From: Stappia indica
GTDB taxonomy: Bacteria > Pseudomonadota > Alphaproteobacteria > Rhizobiales > Stappiaceae
Reading direction: 5' to 3'
Assembly: GCF_001696535.1 (NCBI RefSeq)
Contig: NZ_MBQE01000004.1
Location: 620,001-684,000 of the forward strand
Length of the DNA: 64,000 nucleotides
Shown: piece by piece, positions 7,209 through 15,959 of the stretch
Layout of the letters: every line of letters starts with the position of its first letter
Position numbering within the stretch: position 1 is the first letter of the stretch
Notes under the pieces: model-generated
Databases searched by the model: none
What the model saw: the letters and a program-made list of their open reading frames with translations, nothing else
Told to the model about the DNA's origin: nothing
Translations under genes and position numbers: made by a program

Positions 7209-9040
7209 CGACGACCATCCGGCTGACGGCGGCACAGGCCGTCACGCGCTATCTCTGCCAGCAGATGAACGAGGACGGCGTTCCCTTCATCTCCGGCGTC
7301 TGGGCGATCTTCGGCCACGGCAATGTCGCAGGCCTCGGCGAGGCGCTCTACGGCGTGCGCGACGAGCTGCCGACCTGGCGCGGCCACAACGAGCAAGGCA
7401 TGGCCCATGCCGCCGTCGCCTATGCCAAGCAGCTCGGCCGCCGCCGTGCGATGGCCGTCACCACCTCCATCGGCCCCGGCGCCACCAACATGCTGACCGC
7501 CGCGGCCATGGCCCATGTCAACCGCCTGCCGGTGCTGCTGCTGCCCGGCGACGTCTTCGCGGGGCGCGCGCCCGATCCGGTGCTGCAGCAGCTGGAGGAC
7601 TTCGGCGACGGCACGGTCAGCGTCAACGACTGCTTCCGTCCGGTCTCGCGCTATTTCGACCGCATCACCCGGCCCGAGCAGCTCTTGACCGCGCTGCCGC
7701 GCGCCTTCCGCGTGATGACCGACCCGGCCGAATGCGGCCCGGTCACGCTCGCGTTCTGCCAGGACGTGCAGACCGAGGCCTTCGACTGGCCGGAGAGCTT
7801 CTTCGAGCCGAAGGTCTGGCGCATGCGCCGGCCCCAGCCGGATCCGGCCGAGCTGGAGGAGGTCGCGCGCCTGCTCGCCTCGGCCGAGCGGCCGGTCATC
7901 GTTGCCGGCGGCGGCGTGCATTATTCCTTTGCGCATCATGCACTTGCGCGTTTCGCCGAAGCGCACGGCATTCCGGTCGTCGAGACCCAGGCCGGCAAGT
8001 CGGCGCTCGCCTGGGACCATCCGCTGAACCTCGGGTCGGTCGGCGTCACCGGCTCCTCGGCCGCCAATGCGGTCGCCGCCGAGGCCGACGTGGTCATCGG
8101 TGTCGGCACGCGTTTCCAGGACTTCACCACCGGCTCCTGGTCGCTGTTCGCGCGGCCGGGCCGCAAGCTCGTCAGCCTCAACGTGACGCCCTACGATGCG
8201 GCCAAGCACGGCGCCGTGCCGCTCTGCGCCGATGCGCGCGACGGGCTGGAGGCTTTGGGCCGGGCGCTCGGCGATACGCGGTTCACGCCGCCGGCGGATG
8301 ATCTCAAGCGCGAGTGGATCGCCGCCGTGGACGCGGCGACAGCCCCGCCGCCCGATGGCAACGCGCTGCCGAGCGATGCCCAGGTGATCGGCGCCGTCCA
8401 GCGCAATGTCGATGAAAACGCTGTGGTTTTCTGCGCGGCCGGTGGCCTGCCGGGCGAGCTGCACAAGCTCTGGAAGGCCGCCCGGCCGATGGGCTACCAC
8501 ATGGAATACGGCTTCTCCTGCATGGGCTACGAGATCGCAGGCGGGCTCGGCGCCAAGATGGCGCAGCCCGAGCGCGAGGTCGTCGTCATGGTCGGCGACG
8601 GCTCCTACATGATGATGAATTCCGAGCTCGCGACCTCCGTGATGCTGGGCTGCAAGCTCATCGTCGTGCTGCTCGACAATCGCGGGTTCGGCTGCATCAA
8701 CCGCCTGCAGCGGGCGACTGGCGGCGAGAGCTTCAACAACCTGCTCGACACGGCCCGTCATGTGGTGCCGAGCGACATCGACTTCGCCGCGCACGCCGCC
8801 TCGATGGGCGCGATCTCCGAGAAGGTCGACGACATCGCGGGGCTCGAGGCCGCGCTGGTGAGGGCGAGGGCGTCGGAGCGCAGCCACGTCATCGTCATCG
8901 ACACCGATCCGCTGGCGACGACCGAGGCCGGCGGCCACTGGTGGGACGTTGCGGTGCCGGAGGTCTCGACCCGCGAGGCGGTCCGCTCGGCTCGCGCATC
9001 TTACGAGAATGCCCTGAAGAAACAGAACCTTGTCGACTAG
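7205..9040 (+). CDS. iolD: 3D-(3,5/4)-trihydroxycyclohexane-1,2-dione hydrolase
   Basis: 611 residues, ATG overlapping the iolC stop. A thiamine-diphosphate enzyme: N-terminal Pyr domain with the catalytic Glu in HNEQGMAHAA, central domain, and C-terminal PP domain with the ThDP/Mg motif GDGSYMMMN followed later by NRGFG. It opens the ring of the diketone formed from inosose to give 5-deoxy-glucuronate. Length and motifs match IolD rather than acetolactate synthase, and the iolC-D-E-B order supports it. Translationally coupled to iolC. Confidence 0.95.
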   Translation: MTTTIRLTAAQAVTRYLCQQMNEDGVPFISGVWAIFGHGNVAGLGEALYGVRDELPTWRGHNEQGMAHAAVAYAKQLGRRRAMAVTTSIGPGATNMLTAAAMAHVNRLPVLLLPGDVFAGRAPDPVLQQLEDFGDGTVSVNDCFRPVSRYFDRITRPEQLLTALPRAFRVMTDPAECGPVTLAFCQDVQTEAFDWPESFFEPKVWRMRRPQPDPAELEEVARLLASAERPVIVAGGGVHYSFAHHALARFAEAHGIPVVETQAGKSALAWDHPLNLGSVGVTGSSAANAVAAEADVVIGVGTRFQDFTTGSWSLFARPGRKLVSLNVTPYDAAKHGAVPLCADARDGLEALGRALGDTRFTPPADDLKREWIAAVDAATAPPPDGNALPSDAQVIGAVQRNVDENAVVFCAAGGLPGELHKLWKAARPMGYHMEYGFSCMGYEIAGGLGAKMAQPEREVVVMVGDGSYMMMNSELATSVMLGCKLIVVLLDNRGFGCINRLQRATGGESFNNLLDTARHVVPSDIDFAAHAASMGAISEKVDDIAGLEAALVRARASERSHVIVIDTDPLATTEAGGHWWDVAVPEVSTREAVRSARASYENALKKQNLVD

Positions 9041-9076
9041 TCTTCACCCCGCTTCGACTCTTTGAAGGCGCAACAG

Positions 9077-9976
9077 ATGATCCTCTACGGCACCAACCCG
9101 ATTGCCTGGTCCAACGACGACGACCAGAGCCTCGGCGCCCATATTTCGCTCCAGACCTGCCTGTCGCAGGCTGCCGAGATCGGCTTCGACGGCATCGAGA
9201 ACGGCCACAAGTTTCCGACCGATCCGGCGGAACTCGCCGCAACGCTGGCGCCGCACAGGTTGAAATTCGTCTCGGCCTGGTACTCGCTGCATCTGTTGAC
9301 GCGCTCGGCCGACACCGAGATCGAGGCGATCGGCGAGCATCTGGCGCGGCTGAAGGCGATGGGCTCGCCGGTGCTGATCGCCTGCGAGACCTCCAACGCT
9401 ATCCACGGTAACGACGGGGTTGCGGTCAACGACAGGCCGCGTCTCGACCGGGACCGGTTCGCCGCCTTTTGTGCCGATCTGGAGAAGGTCGCGGCTCATT
9501 GCGCGGCCGAGGGCGTGCCGCTCGTCTACCACCATCACATGGGCACCATCGTTGAAAGCGAAGAGGAAATCGACGCGCTGATGGAGCTGACCGGTCCGGC
9601 GACGCGGTTGCTGCTCGACACGGGCCACGCCTATTTCGGCGGCGGCGATCCGGCGCGGCTCGCCGAAAAGCACATGGGCCGCGTTTCACATATCCACGCC
9701 AAGAACGTGCGTCCGGATGTGATGGCTGAGGTTCGCGGGGAGGGGCTGAGCTTCCTGGAAGGCGTCCGTCGGGGCGTCTTCACCGTGCCGGGCGATCCCG
9801 AAGGCGGGGTCGATTTCGCGCCAGTGCTGAAGACCGCCGCAAAGCACGACTATTCGGGTTGGCTGGTCATCGAGGCGGAGCAGGACCCGGAGGTCCGCGA
9901 CCCGGTGACCTACCAGTCGATGGGCCTCAAGGCGCTGAAAGCGCTGGCGCGCGAGACCGGCCTCGACCGGGGATAA
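9077..9976 (+). CDS. iolE: myo-Inosose-2 dehydratase
   Basis: 299 residues from ATG 9077 (GAAGG 8 bases upstream); the in-frame TTG at 9062 is less likely because it precedes that ribosome site. It begins [14 protein letters not shown] as in known IolE proteins and has the sugar-phosphate-isomerase TIM-barrel fold with metal-ligand patches YHHHMGT and DTGHAYF. It dehydrates 2-keto-myo-inositol to the cyclohexanedione that IolD opens. 36 bases separate it from iolD. Confidence 0.95.
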   Translation: MILYGTNPIAWSNDDDQSLGAHISLQTCLSQAAEIGFDGIENGHKFPTDPAELAATLAPHRLKFVSAWYSLHLLTRSADTEIEAIGEHLARLKAMGSPVLIACETSNAIHGNDGVAVNDRPRLDRDRFAAFCADLEKVAAHCAAEGVPLVYHHHMGTIVESEEEIDALMELTGPATRLLLDTGHAYFGGGDPARLAEKHMGRVSHIHAKNVRPDVMAEVRGEGLSFLEGVRRGVFTVPGDPEGGVDFAPVLKTAAKHDYSGWLVIEAEQDPEVRDPVTYQSMGLKALKALARETGLDRG

Positions 9977-10022
9977 GGTGGGCCGCAAGGCCTCGATACA
10001 CACGAGACGGGAGAGGGACGCC

Positions 10023-10829
10023 ATGGCCGATCTGCTGGTGAAACCAAAGGGCAAGCACGGCAAGGTGCACGACATCACGCCGCAGAGCGCCGGCTGGTCC
10101 TATGTGGGGTTCACGCTCTACCGGCTGGCGCCGGGCGAGAGCGCGAGCGAGGCGACGGGCGACCGCGAGGCGATCCTGGTGCTGGTCGAGGGGCGGGCCG
10201 AGCTCAGCGCCGGCGGGGTCTCCTTCGGCGAGCGGGGCGAGCGCATGAGCGTCTTCGAGCGCAAGCCGCCGCATTGCCTTTACGTGCCGAACGGCTCGTC
10301 CTGGGAGGCGAAGGCGACGACCGAGCTGACGCTGGCCGTTTGCACCGCGCCGGGCAGCGGCGGGCACGAAGCCGGGATGATCGAGAACATCGGTTTCGAG
10401 GAGCGCGGCAAGGGCACCAATACCCGCTACATCCATCCCATCGCGATGGAGGACAAGGATGTTGCCGACAGCCTGCTGGTGACGGAGGTCTTCACGCCGC
10501 AGGGCCATTGGTCGTCCTATCCGCCGCATCGGCACGACGAGGACAACTACCCCGACATGACCTATCTGGAGGAGACGTATTATCACCGTCTCGATCCGGC
10601 GACGGGCTTCGGCATCCAGCGCGTTTTCACCGAGGACGGCAGCCTCGACGAGACGATGGCGGTGTCGGACGGCGACGTCGTGCTGGTGCCGAAGGGCCAC
10701 CATCCCTGCGGCGCGCCCTATGGCTACCAGATGTACTATCTGAACGTGATGGCTGGCCCCTTGCGCAAGTGGCGCTTCAAGAACCATCCCGACCACGACT
10801 GGATCGCGCAGCGCGACGCCAAGGCGTGA
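10023..10829 (+). CDS. iolB: 5-deoxy-glucuronate isomerase
   Basis: 268 residues from ATG 10023 (GGGAGAGGGA upstream). Cupin-fold enzyme of the KduI/IolB family with conserved metal-site region SSYPPHRHDED and YYHRLDPATGFG, ending in the typical NHPDHDWI. It converts 5-deoxy-glucuronate to 5-dehydro-2-deoxygluconate, the IolC substrate. It is the last iol gene of the run; no strong terminator is visible in the 138 bases that follow. Confidence 0.95.
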   Translation: MADLLVKPKGKHGKVHDITPQSAGWSYVGFTLYRLAPGESASEATGDREAILVLVEGRAELSAGGVSFGERGERMSVFERKPPHCLYVPNGSSWEAKATTELTLAVCTAPGSGGHEAGMIENIGFEERGKGTNTRYIHPIAMEDKDVADSLLVTEVFTPQGHWSSYPPHRHDEDNYPDMTYLEETYYHRLDPATGFGIQRVFTEDGSLDETMAVSDGDVVLVPKGHHPCGAPYGYQMYYLNVMAGPLRKWRFKNHPDHDWIAQRDAKA

Positions 10830-10967
10830 GATCGCGACCCGAACGCAAAATGGCGGTGGTTGTTGTCCCCGATTAACCGAGATCGGAGATTGCAGGGCGC
10901 CGCGATTTTGTCCTCGCCTGCACACTGCTAGATTGCGTCCATTGACGTTCTGGTTGCAGGTGATTGC

Positions 10968-11570
10968 ATGTTGGAGAATTTTTACAGCCCGAACGGGCGC
11001 ATGGGGCGGATCGACTGGTTGATCTGCTCGGTCCTTACCTTCCTCATCGCCTTCGGCGGTCTTGTCTTCATGGCAACGTACAGGAAACTCTACGGGGCGG
11101 TGCCACTGGGGGCGTCCGTCCCGATGATCCTCGTCGGCCTGGCCATGATCTGGGCGAATTTCTGCCTCTCATCCCGCCGACTGCATGATATCGGCCGCAG
11201 CGCCTGGTGGTATCTGCTGCTGTTTGTGCCCTTCGTCGGCGGGCTGATCCTGTTCGTGCTCTGCCTGTTTGTCCCCGGAACCCAGGGTACCAACCGCTTC
11301 GGCCTGTCGCGCTCGGACGGCGAGGGGCATGCTAGTTACGGGGCAAGTTACGGGACGGGCAACGGGGCAGGCTCGGGACTTTCGGCCGAAGAGATCGACG
11401 ACCTGATCCGCCGGCACGCCAACGGCCGGAGCGGCCAGGGCGGCAGCCGGACCGCGATGGCGGCGAGCGGTCTGCCGCCGCAGGGCCAGCCTGTCGTCGT
11501 TGAAAAGCGCCGTGTGCCGCCGGGCGGCCGACAGTCGCGTCCGACCTTCGGCCGCCGGGGGCTGGCCTGA
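10968..11570 (+). CDS. DUF805 inner-membrane protein
   Basis: 200 residues. Residues ~1-115 are a DUF805 domain: it opens NFYSPNGRMGRIDW, has three or four hydrophobic segments (about 18-38, 50-68, 78-100) and the conserved SSRRLHDIGRSAWW stretch, ending PGTQGTNRFG. The remaining ~85 residues are hydrophilic, Gly- and Gln-rich and probably cytoplasmic. Function is unknown; homologues are widespread small membrane proteins. Monocistronic, closed by the hairpin at 11600. Confidence 0.85.
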   Translation: MLENFYSPNGRMGRIDWLICSVLTFLIAFGGLVFMATYRKLYGAVPLGASVPMILVGLAMIWANFCLSSRRLHDIGRSAWWYLLLFVPFVGGLILFVLCLFVPGTQGTNRFGLSRSDGEGHASYGASYGTGNGAGSGLSAEEIDDLIRRHANGRSGQGGSRTAMAASGLPPQGQPVVVEKRRVPPGGRQSRPTFGRRGLA

Positions 11571-11599
11571 CCGGCGCAGACGGCTGAATGCCTTCAGAA

Positions 11600-11637
11600 A
11601 AAACGCCCGGACGAGACCTCGCTCGCCCGGGCGTTTT
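11600..11637. terminator. Bidirectional rho-independent terminator
   Basis: Arms AAAACGCCCGG and CCGGGCGTTTT (11 bases), then a mismatch and 4 more paired bases around a 6-base loop. A on one side and T on the other allow function on both strands, serving the DUF805 gene (+). Confidence 0.85.
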
Positions 11638-11640
11638 CGT

Positions 11641-11824
11641 GCCGGTTTCGTCGCTTGCAAATTTCGAGACGGATTTTGCGAAATCCCGTCGCAAAATCGC
11701 TGAATTTCGAGAATGCGGTCTCAATCTCGCAAAAGCCGGCCTCCGGGCGAGGTTCCGGGGCGAAAAACACCCGCTCGAGCGAGTTATCCCCGCTCAGGGT
11801 CAGAGGCGGTAAAGTGGTGGCCGG
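11641..11824. promoter_or_regulatory. Intergenic stretch with perfect 10-base palindrome
   Basis: Between the DUF805 terminator and the end of hupE. It holds a perfect inverted repeat (GATTTTGCGA at 11672-11681, 7-base spacer, mate at 11689-11698) flanked by two direct copies of AATTTCGAGA (about 11660 and 11703). It is more AT-rich than the surroundings. It lies downstream of both adjacent genes, so it is not an obvious promoter for either. Confidence 0.4.
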
Positions 11825-12442
11825 TCACCCACCGATGAGCAGGGCGGCACCGGCGAGCGCCGTCAGGCCGCCGAGCACCCGCGTCAGGGTGTGGCCGCGC
11901 GAGGACGCGAGTTTGCCGAGGCCGTAGCCGAGCGCGATACCGGCGGCATGCAGCAGGGCGGTGGCGAGCGCGAAGCCGGCGCCGTAGGCGAGCTGCGTTG
12001 CCGCGCCGATCTCGCCGCCATGGGCATGGCCGTGGAACAGGGCGAAGGCTGCGACGACGGCGGCCGAGCCGGCGACCGGAAGCCGCACGGCCAGCGCCAC
12101 GAGCAGGCCGAGCGCCACGACCGAGGCGAGGATCGCCGGTTCGACGAAGGGGAGGGAGACGCCGGCAAGTGCGAGGACAAAGCCGAGCAGCATGGTGCCG
12201 ACGAAGGCGGCCGGCACCAGGGCGACCGCGCGGCCGCCGATCTGCCAGGCCCACAGGCCGACGGCGATCATCGCCAGAATGTGGTCGGCGCCGAACAGCG
12301 GATGGCTGAAGCCGGCGGCGAAGGAGCCGTGCTCGCCGGGATTGAGATGGGCAAGGGCAGGCGTCGCGGTGAGCGCCAGGGTCGCGGAGGTCGCGGCCAG
12401 GGCGGCGGTGCGGGCGAGCCGGGTGGAAGTGAACCTCGTCAT
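11825..12442 (-). CDS. hupE: HupE/UreJ-family nickel/cobalt transporter
   Basis: 205 residues from ATG 12442 (AAGGA 9 bases upstream). An N-terminal signal sequence (cleavage near TPALA/HL) is followed by about six membrane helices. The HupE signature HPLFGADHILAM is present, with a second metal-ligand patch FHGHAHGGE. HupE/UreJ proteins import Ni2+ or Co2+; B12-regulated versions in alphaproteobacteria are predicted cobalt importers. Downstream of cbiM and the cobalamin riboswitch, which favours cobalt. A terminator-like hairpin after cbiM makes it uncertain whether hupE is read from the riboswitch transcript. Confidence 0.88.
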   Translation of the reverse strand: MTRFTSTRLARTAALAATSATLALTATPALAHLNPGEHGSFAAGFSHPLFGADHILAMIAVGLWAWQIGGRAVALVPAAFVGTMLLGFVLALAGVSLPFVEPAILASVVALGLLVALAVRLPVAGSAAVVAAFALFHGHAHGGEIGAATQLAYGAGFALATALLHAAGIALGYGLGKLASSRGHTLTRVLGGLTALAGAALLIGG

Positions 12443-12547
12443 GCAGTCGATCCTTTTCTCAAGTCGATCAGGACGCCCCGGAATGGGTCGCGCCAGTGCT
12501 TCGGGTCCTGTCAGGTTTCTGTCTCTGTGAGCTTTCAGCCAGTTCGG

Positions 12548-12595
12548 TTCGGGTCCCGCCGCCGGATGCCGGAGTGGCGGGCGGCGGGACCCGAA
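12548..12595 (-). promoter_or_regulatory. Long hairpin in the hupE leader
   Basis: Perfect 16-base arms (starting TTCGGGTCCCG on the + strand) around a 16-base loop, in the cbiM-hupE gap. With no T-tract on the hupE (-) side it looks like an mRNA-stabilising or regulatory structure rather than a terminator; its A-rich right flank would give T residues only as the transcript enters it. Confidence 0.45.
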
Positions 12596-12601
12596 AGAAA
12601 A

Positions 12602-12622
12602 CCGGCCGCACGAGGCGGCCGG
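12602..12622 (-). terminator. Hairpin terminator after cbiM
   Basis: Arms CCGGCCGC and GCGGCCGG around a 5-base loop; on the - strand the stem is followed by TTTTCTTTC. It lies 12 bases past the cbiM stop and would cut or reduce read-through into hupE. Confidence 0.65.
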
Positions 12623-12634
12623 GAAGAGATGCCG

Positions 12635-13318
12635 TCAGGCGGCAGCGTGGTAGAGGCGCTGCTGGAAGACGAGGCCGGTGCGGGCCTTGTCGAACAGCTT
12701 GGCGCCGGCGAGCACGGCCAGATCGACCAGCGGCTCGACGATGATCACCGTCAGGTAGGCGAGGCCGAAGCTGCCGACATTGGCGAGGTTCTCGGCACCG
12801 AGGCCGCCGCCATAGAGCGCCCAGAAGCCGACCCAGGCGACGATGCCGCCCTGGTAGCTGGTCGACAGGGCCAGCGCCTGCTTGTAGCTGACGTCCTTGT
12901 AGGCGGTCTTCGCCGGGATGATGCGGCGCGCCAGCAGGCTCATGGCGAAGAGCGGCACGATCAGCGTCGTCAGGTTCATGCCGTATTGCGGCAGGTCGGC
13001 CGGGGCGAAGAACACGCCCTGCACCAGCAGGCCGAGCGCCAGGCCGATGCCGGCCGGACCGGCGCCGAGCATGAGATAGAGCGTCGAGCCGAGAATGACG
13101 TGAACCTCGGACACGCCGACCGGCTTGGTCGGCAGCACTTCGAAGAAGCAGAAGACCAGCGCGGTGGCGATCACCGAGCGGACCACGAGGGCGGCAAAGC
13201 CTCCGTCGCGGCGAATGGTGTCGAGCGACATCTTGCCGATCAGGCCGACGGATGCGACGGCAGTTGCAACGCTGAGTAGAATCTTGGCGCCGTCGACGAC
13301 GCCGGGTTCGATATGCAT
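12635..13318 (-). CDS. CbiM-like energy-coupling-factor cobalt transporter S component
   Basis: 227 residues from ATG 13318, preceded by AAGGAGG at ideal spacing. The mature N-terminus MHIEPG is the CbiM hallmark: the N-terminal amine, His2 and a further His (here in SEVHVILG) bind the metal. About six membrane helices follow. CbiM normally works with CbiN, CbiQ and the ATPase CbiO; none is in the window, so this is a solitary CbiM, perhaps acting with ECF parts elsewhere or alone. It lies directly under a cobalamin riboswitch, so it should be shut off when B12 is ample. Confidence 0.88.
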   Translation of the reverse strand: MHIEPGVVDGAKILLSVATAVASVGLIGKMSLDTIRRDGGFAALVVRSVIATALVFCFFEVLPTKPVGVSEVHVILGSTLYLMLGAGPAGIGLALGLLVQGVFFAPADLPQYGMNLTTLIVPLFAMSLLARRIIPAKTAYKDVSYKQALALSTSYQGGIVAWVGFWALYGGGLGAENLANVGSFGLAYLTVIIVEPLVDLAVLAGAKLFDKARTGLVFQQRLYHAAA

Positions 13319-13391
13319 ATCAGCCTCCTTGGCGCACCCACCGTGCGCGGAGCTATGGGAAAGGCGCAAGAAATGCTTGCGCCGCGGCTGA

Positions 13392-13585
13392 TGGCAGGTC
13401 TCCTGGCTCGCGGTTCATTGCTCCTGTCCGCCTTCCCGGCCGAAGGGCCAGTGGCATCGGGACAGCGCTCGCCGCTCACAGTTGCGGGGGCAGCCACGGA
13501 TTCGGTCCCTGTTGGGTACGCCTCGCCGTGTTCCCTTTTCACCCGCGTTCCGACTTTGCCTCGCGGGTACCATCACCTTGCGATG
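13392..13585 (-). ncRNA. Cobalamin (B12) riboswitch
   Basis: On the - strand, upstream of cbiM, the sequence has the ordered conserved elements of the AdoCbl riboswitch: GGGAACACGG-like start region (about 13530), the B12 box GCCCCCGCAACTGTGAGCGG (about 13473-13492), GCCACTG, GGAAGGC, and the closing GAGCCAGGAGACCTGCC (13393-13409). It ends about 75 bases before the cbiM start. Binding of B12 should repress cobalt uptake. Boundaries are approximate. Confidence 0.95.
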
Positions 13586-13734
13586 CTAGAGGGCCGGCAG
13601 TCGGTGTGACAAGATCAATTTTCGTCCGATCCTGTTCGAAACACGGCGTTTCGTGCCGGGAAATGAGGCAGCGGGGCGGAGGATGGGGGCTCTGCGCAGG
13701 TGTGAGGCGGGAGACTTCGCCACCTCCACCGCTG

Positions 13735-13770
13735 TCATGCCTGCGAAGGCAGGCATCCAGTATCCGCCGG
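13735..13770. repeat. Short palindromic intergenic repeat
   Basis: ATGCCTGC-GAAG-GCAGGCAT (13737-13756) followed by CCAGTATCCGCC. This 'GTCATGCCTGCGAAGGCAGG' type of element recurs in many alphaproteobacterial intergenic regions. It sits in the otherwise empty 13586-13797 gap. Confidence 0.6.
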
Positions 13771-13797
13771 GGCGCGGGGTCGGCGAGCAGGAGAGGA

Positions 13798-14205
13798 TCA
13801 GTCCCGGCCGGCATCTGCAATCTGGGCCGCCACCGCTGCCGTGTCGATCACCGACCAGACGTTGCGGATGCGCCCGGCGTCGTCGAATTCGTAGAAGACG
13901 TTCTCAGTAAACTGGACCCGCCTGCCGTTGACCGGAAGGCCGAAAAGCATGCCGGCCGGCGTGCAGTCGAAGCGCAGACGGCTCGCCACCATCGGCGGGT
14001 CGCAGACCAGATGCTCGATGTGGAAGGCAAGGTCCGGGATCGCCTCAAAGTCCTCGACCAGCATATTCCGGTAGCCGGACAGGCCGAGCAGACGCGCGTT
14101 GCGGCGAACGTCGTCGGCGACAAATCGGTGAAGTTCGTCCCAGGCCTGCCGGTTGAGGCAGTCGATGTAGCCGCGATAGATCGCGGCAAGGTCGGCGGAG
14201 GGCAT
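13798..14205 (-). CDS. SnoaL-like / NTF2-fold protein
   Basis: 135 residues from ATG 14205. The opening DLAAIYRGYIDCLNRQAWDE and the pattern of a bent helix followed by curved beta strands, ending FYEFDDAGRIRNVWSVID, fit the SnoaL-like polyketide-cyclase/ester-cyclase branch of the NTF2 superfamily. These small proteins bind hydrophobic ligands in a cone-shaped pocket; most are uncharacterised. The ribosome site is weak. The gene lies downstream of the BCCT gene but is separated by a terminator, so it is probably transcribed alone. Confidence 0.72.
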   Translation of the reverse strand: MPSADLAAIYRGYIDCLNRQAWDELHRFVADDVRRNARLLGLSGYRNMLVEDFEAIPDLAFHIEHLVCDPPMVASRLRFDCTPAGMLFGLPVNGRRVQFTENVFYEFDDAGRIRNVWSVIDTAAVAAQIADAGRD

Positions 14206-14254
14206 TGGCAGGCTCGCTGAGGTTTGGAGGGAGATTCCGCAGTTGAACAAAAAA

Positions 14255-14286
14255 GGGGCGCGGCCTGTCAAGGCCGCGCCCTTTCC
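14255..14286 (-). terminator. Rho-independent terminator of the BCCT gene
   Basis: GGGCGCGGCCT / AGGCCGCGCCC (11 paired bases, plus flanking A-T pairs) around GTCA. The six A on the left read as a T-tract on the - strand, directly after the BCCT stop (14319). Confidence 0.85.
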
Positions 14287-14318
14287 CCCTATGCCCCGAG
14301 AAGCGAGGCGCGAGTGCG

Positions 14319-15959
14319 TCAACGCTCCTCGGTCTGCAGACCCTTGAAGATCGCCACGCACATGAGCAGCAGGACGATCGTGAAGGGAAGACCGGTCGAG
14401 ATGACCATGGCCTGAAGCGAGCCGAGGCCGCCGCCGATCAGCAGCACGATGGCCACCAGTCCTTCGAAGGTGCACCAGAACACGCGCTGCGGCACCGGCG
14501 CATCGACCTTGCCGCCGGCGGTGATCGTGTCGATCACCAGCGAGCCGGAGTCGGACGAGGTGACGAAGAACACGATGACCAGCACGATGCCGATGGTCGA
14601 GGTGATGGACGAGAGCGGCAGGCCCTCGAGCATCGCGAACAGCGACAGTTCCGGGCTGTAGCTGTCGATCACGTTGGCCTTGACCGCGCTGGTCGCCGGG
14701 TCGGACAGGACCTGGTCGATGGCAACGCCGCCGAACACGGCCATCCACAGCACGCAGACCAGCGAGGGGATCAGCAGCACGCAGGTGATGAACTCGCGCA
14801 CCGTGCGGCCGCGGCTGACGCGGGCGATGAACATGCCGACGAAGGGCGACCAGGAGATCCACCACGCCCAGTAGAAGGCCGTCCAGCCCTGGCGATAGGC
14901 ATCGTCCGTGCGGCCGATCGGGTTCGACAGGCCGACCAGATCGGCACCATAGGCGCCGAGGCCGGTGACGAAGTCGCCGAGGATCGCAACCGTCGGTCCG
15001 GCGAACAGCACGAACAGCAGCAGCACCGCGGCGATCAGCATGTTGATCTCCGACAGCACCTTCACGCCGCCGTCGAGGCCGCGCAGCACCGAGACCAGCG
15101 CGATGGAGGTGATGCCGATGATCAGGATCACCTGCACGGTGATCGTGTTCGGAATGCCGTAGATGTGCTCCAGGCCCGCATTCGCCTGCTGGGCGCCGAG
15201 GCCGAGCGAGGTGGCGAGGCCGAACAGCGTCGCGAACACGGCCAGCGTGTCGATGACATGGCCGGTCCAGCCCCACACCCGCTCGCCGAAGATCGGGTAG
15301 AAGGCCGAGCGGATCGACAGGGGCAGGCCCTTGTTGAAGCTGAACAGCGCCAGCGCCAGCGCCACCACGGCGTAGATCGCCCAGGGGTGCAGGCCCCAGT
15401 GGTAGATGGTCGCCGCAAGGCCCATCTCCTTGGCCGCGTCGACGTTCTCCGGGATGATCGAGCCGTCGGCCGCGAACGGCGAAGGCACGCCGAGCGGCGA
15501 CGAGATGGCCATGTGATACACGGGCTCGAGCACGCCGAAGAACATCAGGCCGATGCCCATGCCGGCAGCGAACAGCATCGCGAACCAGCCGGCATAGCTG
15601 TAGTCGGGGCTCGCCTCCTTGCCGCCGAGGCGGACGCTGCCCCACGGGCTGACGATCAGGAACAGGCAGAACACCACGAAGACATTGGCCGCGCTCATGA
15701 AGAACCAGTCGAAGGTGCTGGTCAGGGCAGGCCGCAGCCAGCCGAAGAACGAGGCAGCCTGCTCCGGTGCCACCAGCGCGTAGAGCACGAAGGCGACGAT
15801 CGACAGGCTGGAAATCAGGAAGACCGGATTGTGGATGTCGAAGCCGAAGGGACCGAGCTGCCCCTCCAGGTTGTGCTGACCGATCTCGAAGTCGGTCTCG
15901 ATGATGTCGGACGCACCTTCCGGCTCGGGAATGCCGGTGGCGCTTGTCTGGTCACTCAT
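14319..15959 (-). CDS. BCCT-family betaine/choline/carnitine transporter
   Basis: 546 residues from ATG 15959 (AGGGA 6 bases upstream). Twelve membrane helices are apparent. Family signatures are present: GMGIGLMFFGVLEP in the early helices and the Trp-rich segment FYWAWWISWSPFVG that forms the aromatic substrate box. BCCT carriers import quaternary-amine osmolytes driven by Na+ or H+. The C-terminal tail is short (ends GLQTEER), unlike osmosensory BetP with a long tail, so uptake is probably not stretch-gated. The exact substrate cannot be read from sequence. Confidence 0.92.
   Translation of the reverse strand: MSDQTSATGIPEPEGASDIIETDFEIGQHNLEGQLGPFGFDIHNPVFLISSLSIVAFVLYALVAPEQAASFFGWLRPALTSTFDWFFMSAANVFVVFCLFLIVSPWGSVRLGGKEASPDYSYAGWFAMLFAAGMGIGLMFFGVLEPVYHMAISSPLGVPSPFAADGSIIPENVDAAKEMGLAATIYHWGLHPWAIYAVVALALALFSFNKGLPLSIRSAFYPIFGERVWGWTGHVIDTLAVFATLFGLATSLGLGAQQANAGLEHIYGIPNTITVQVILIIGITSIALVSVLRGLDGGVKVLSEINMLIAAVLLLFVLFAGPTVAILGDFVTGLGAYGADLVGLSNPIGRTDDAYRQGWTAFYWAWWISWSPFVGMFIARVSRGRTVREFITCVLLIPSLVCVLWMAVFGGVAIDQVLSDPATSAVKANVIDSYSPELSLFAMLEGLPLSSITSTIGIVLVIVFFVTSSDSGSLVIDTITAGGKVDAPVPQRVFWCTFEGLVAIVLLIGGGLGSLQAMVISTGLPFTIVLLLMCVAIFKGLQTEER

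Noticed and set aside
5136-8938. Two long - strand open frames (699 and 688 codons) opposite iolC and iolD
   Set aside because: Shadows of well-identified iol genes; no ribosome sites or domains.
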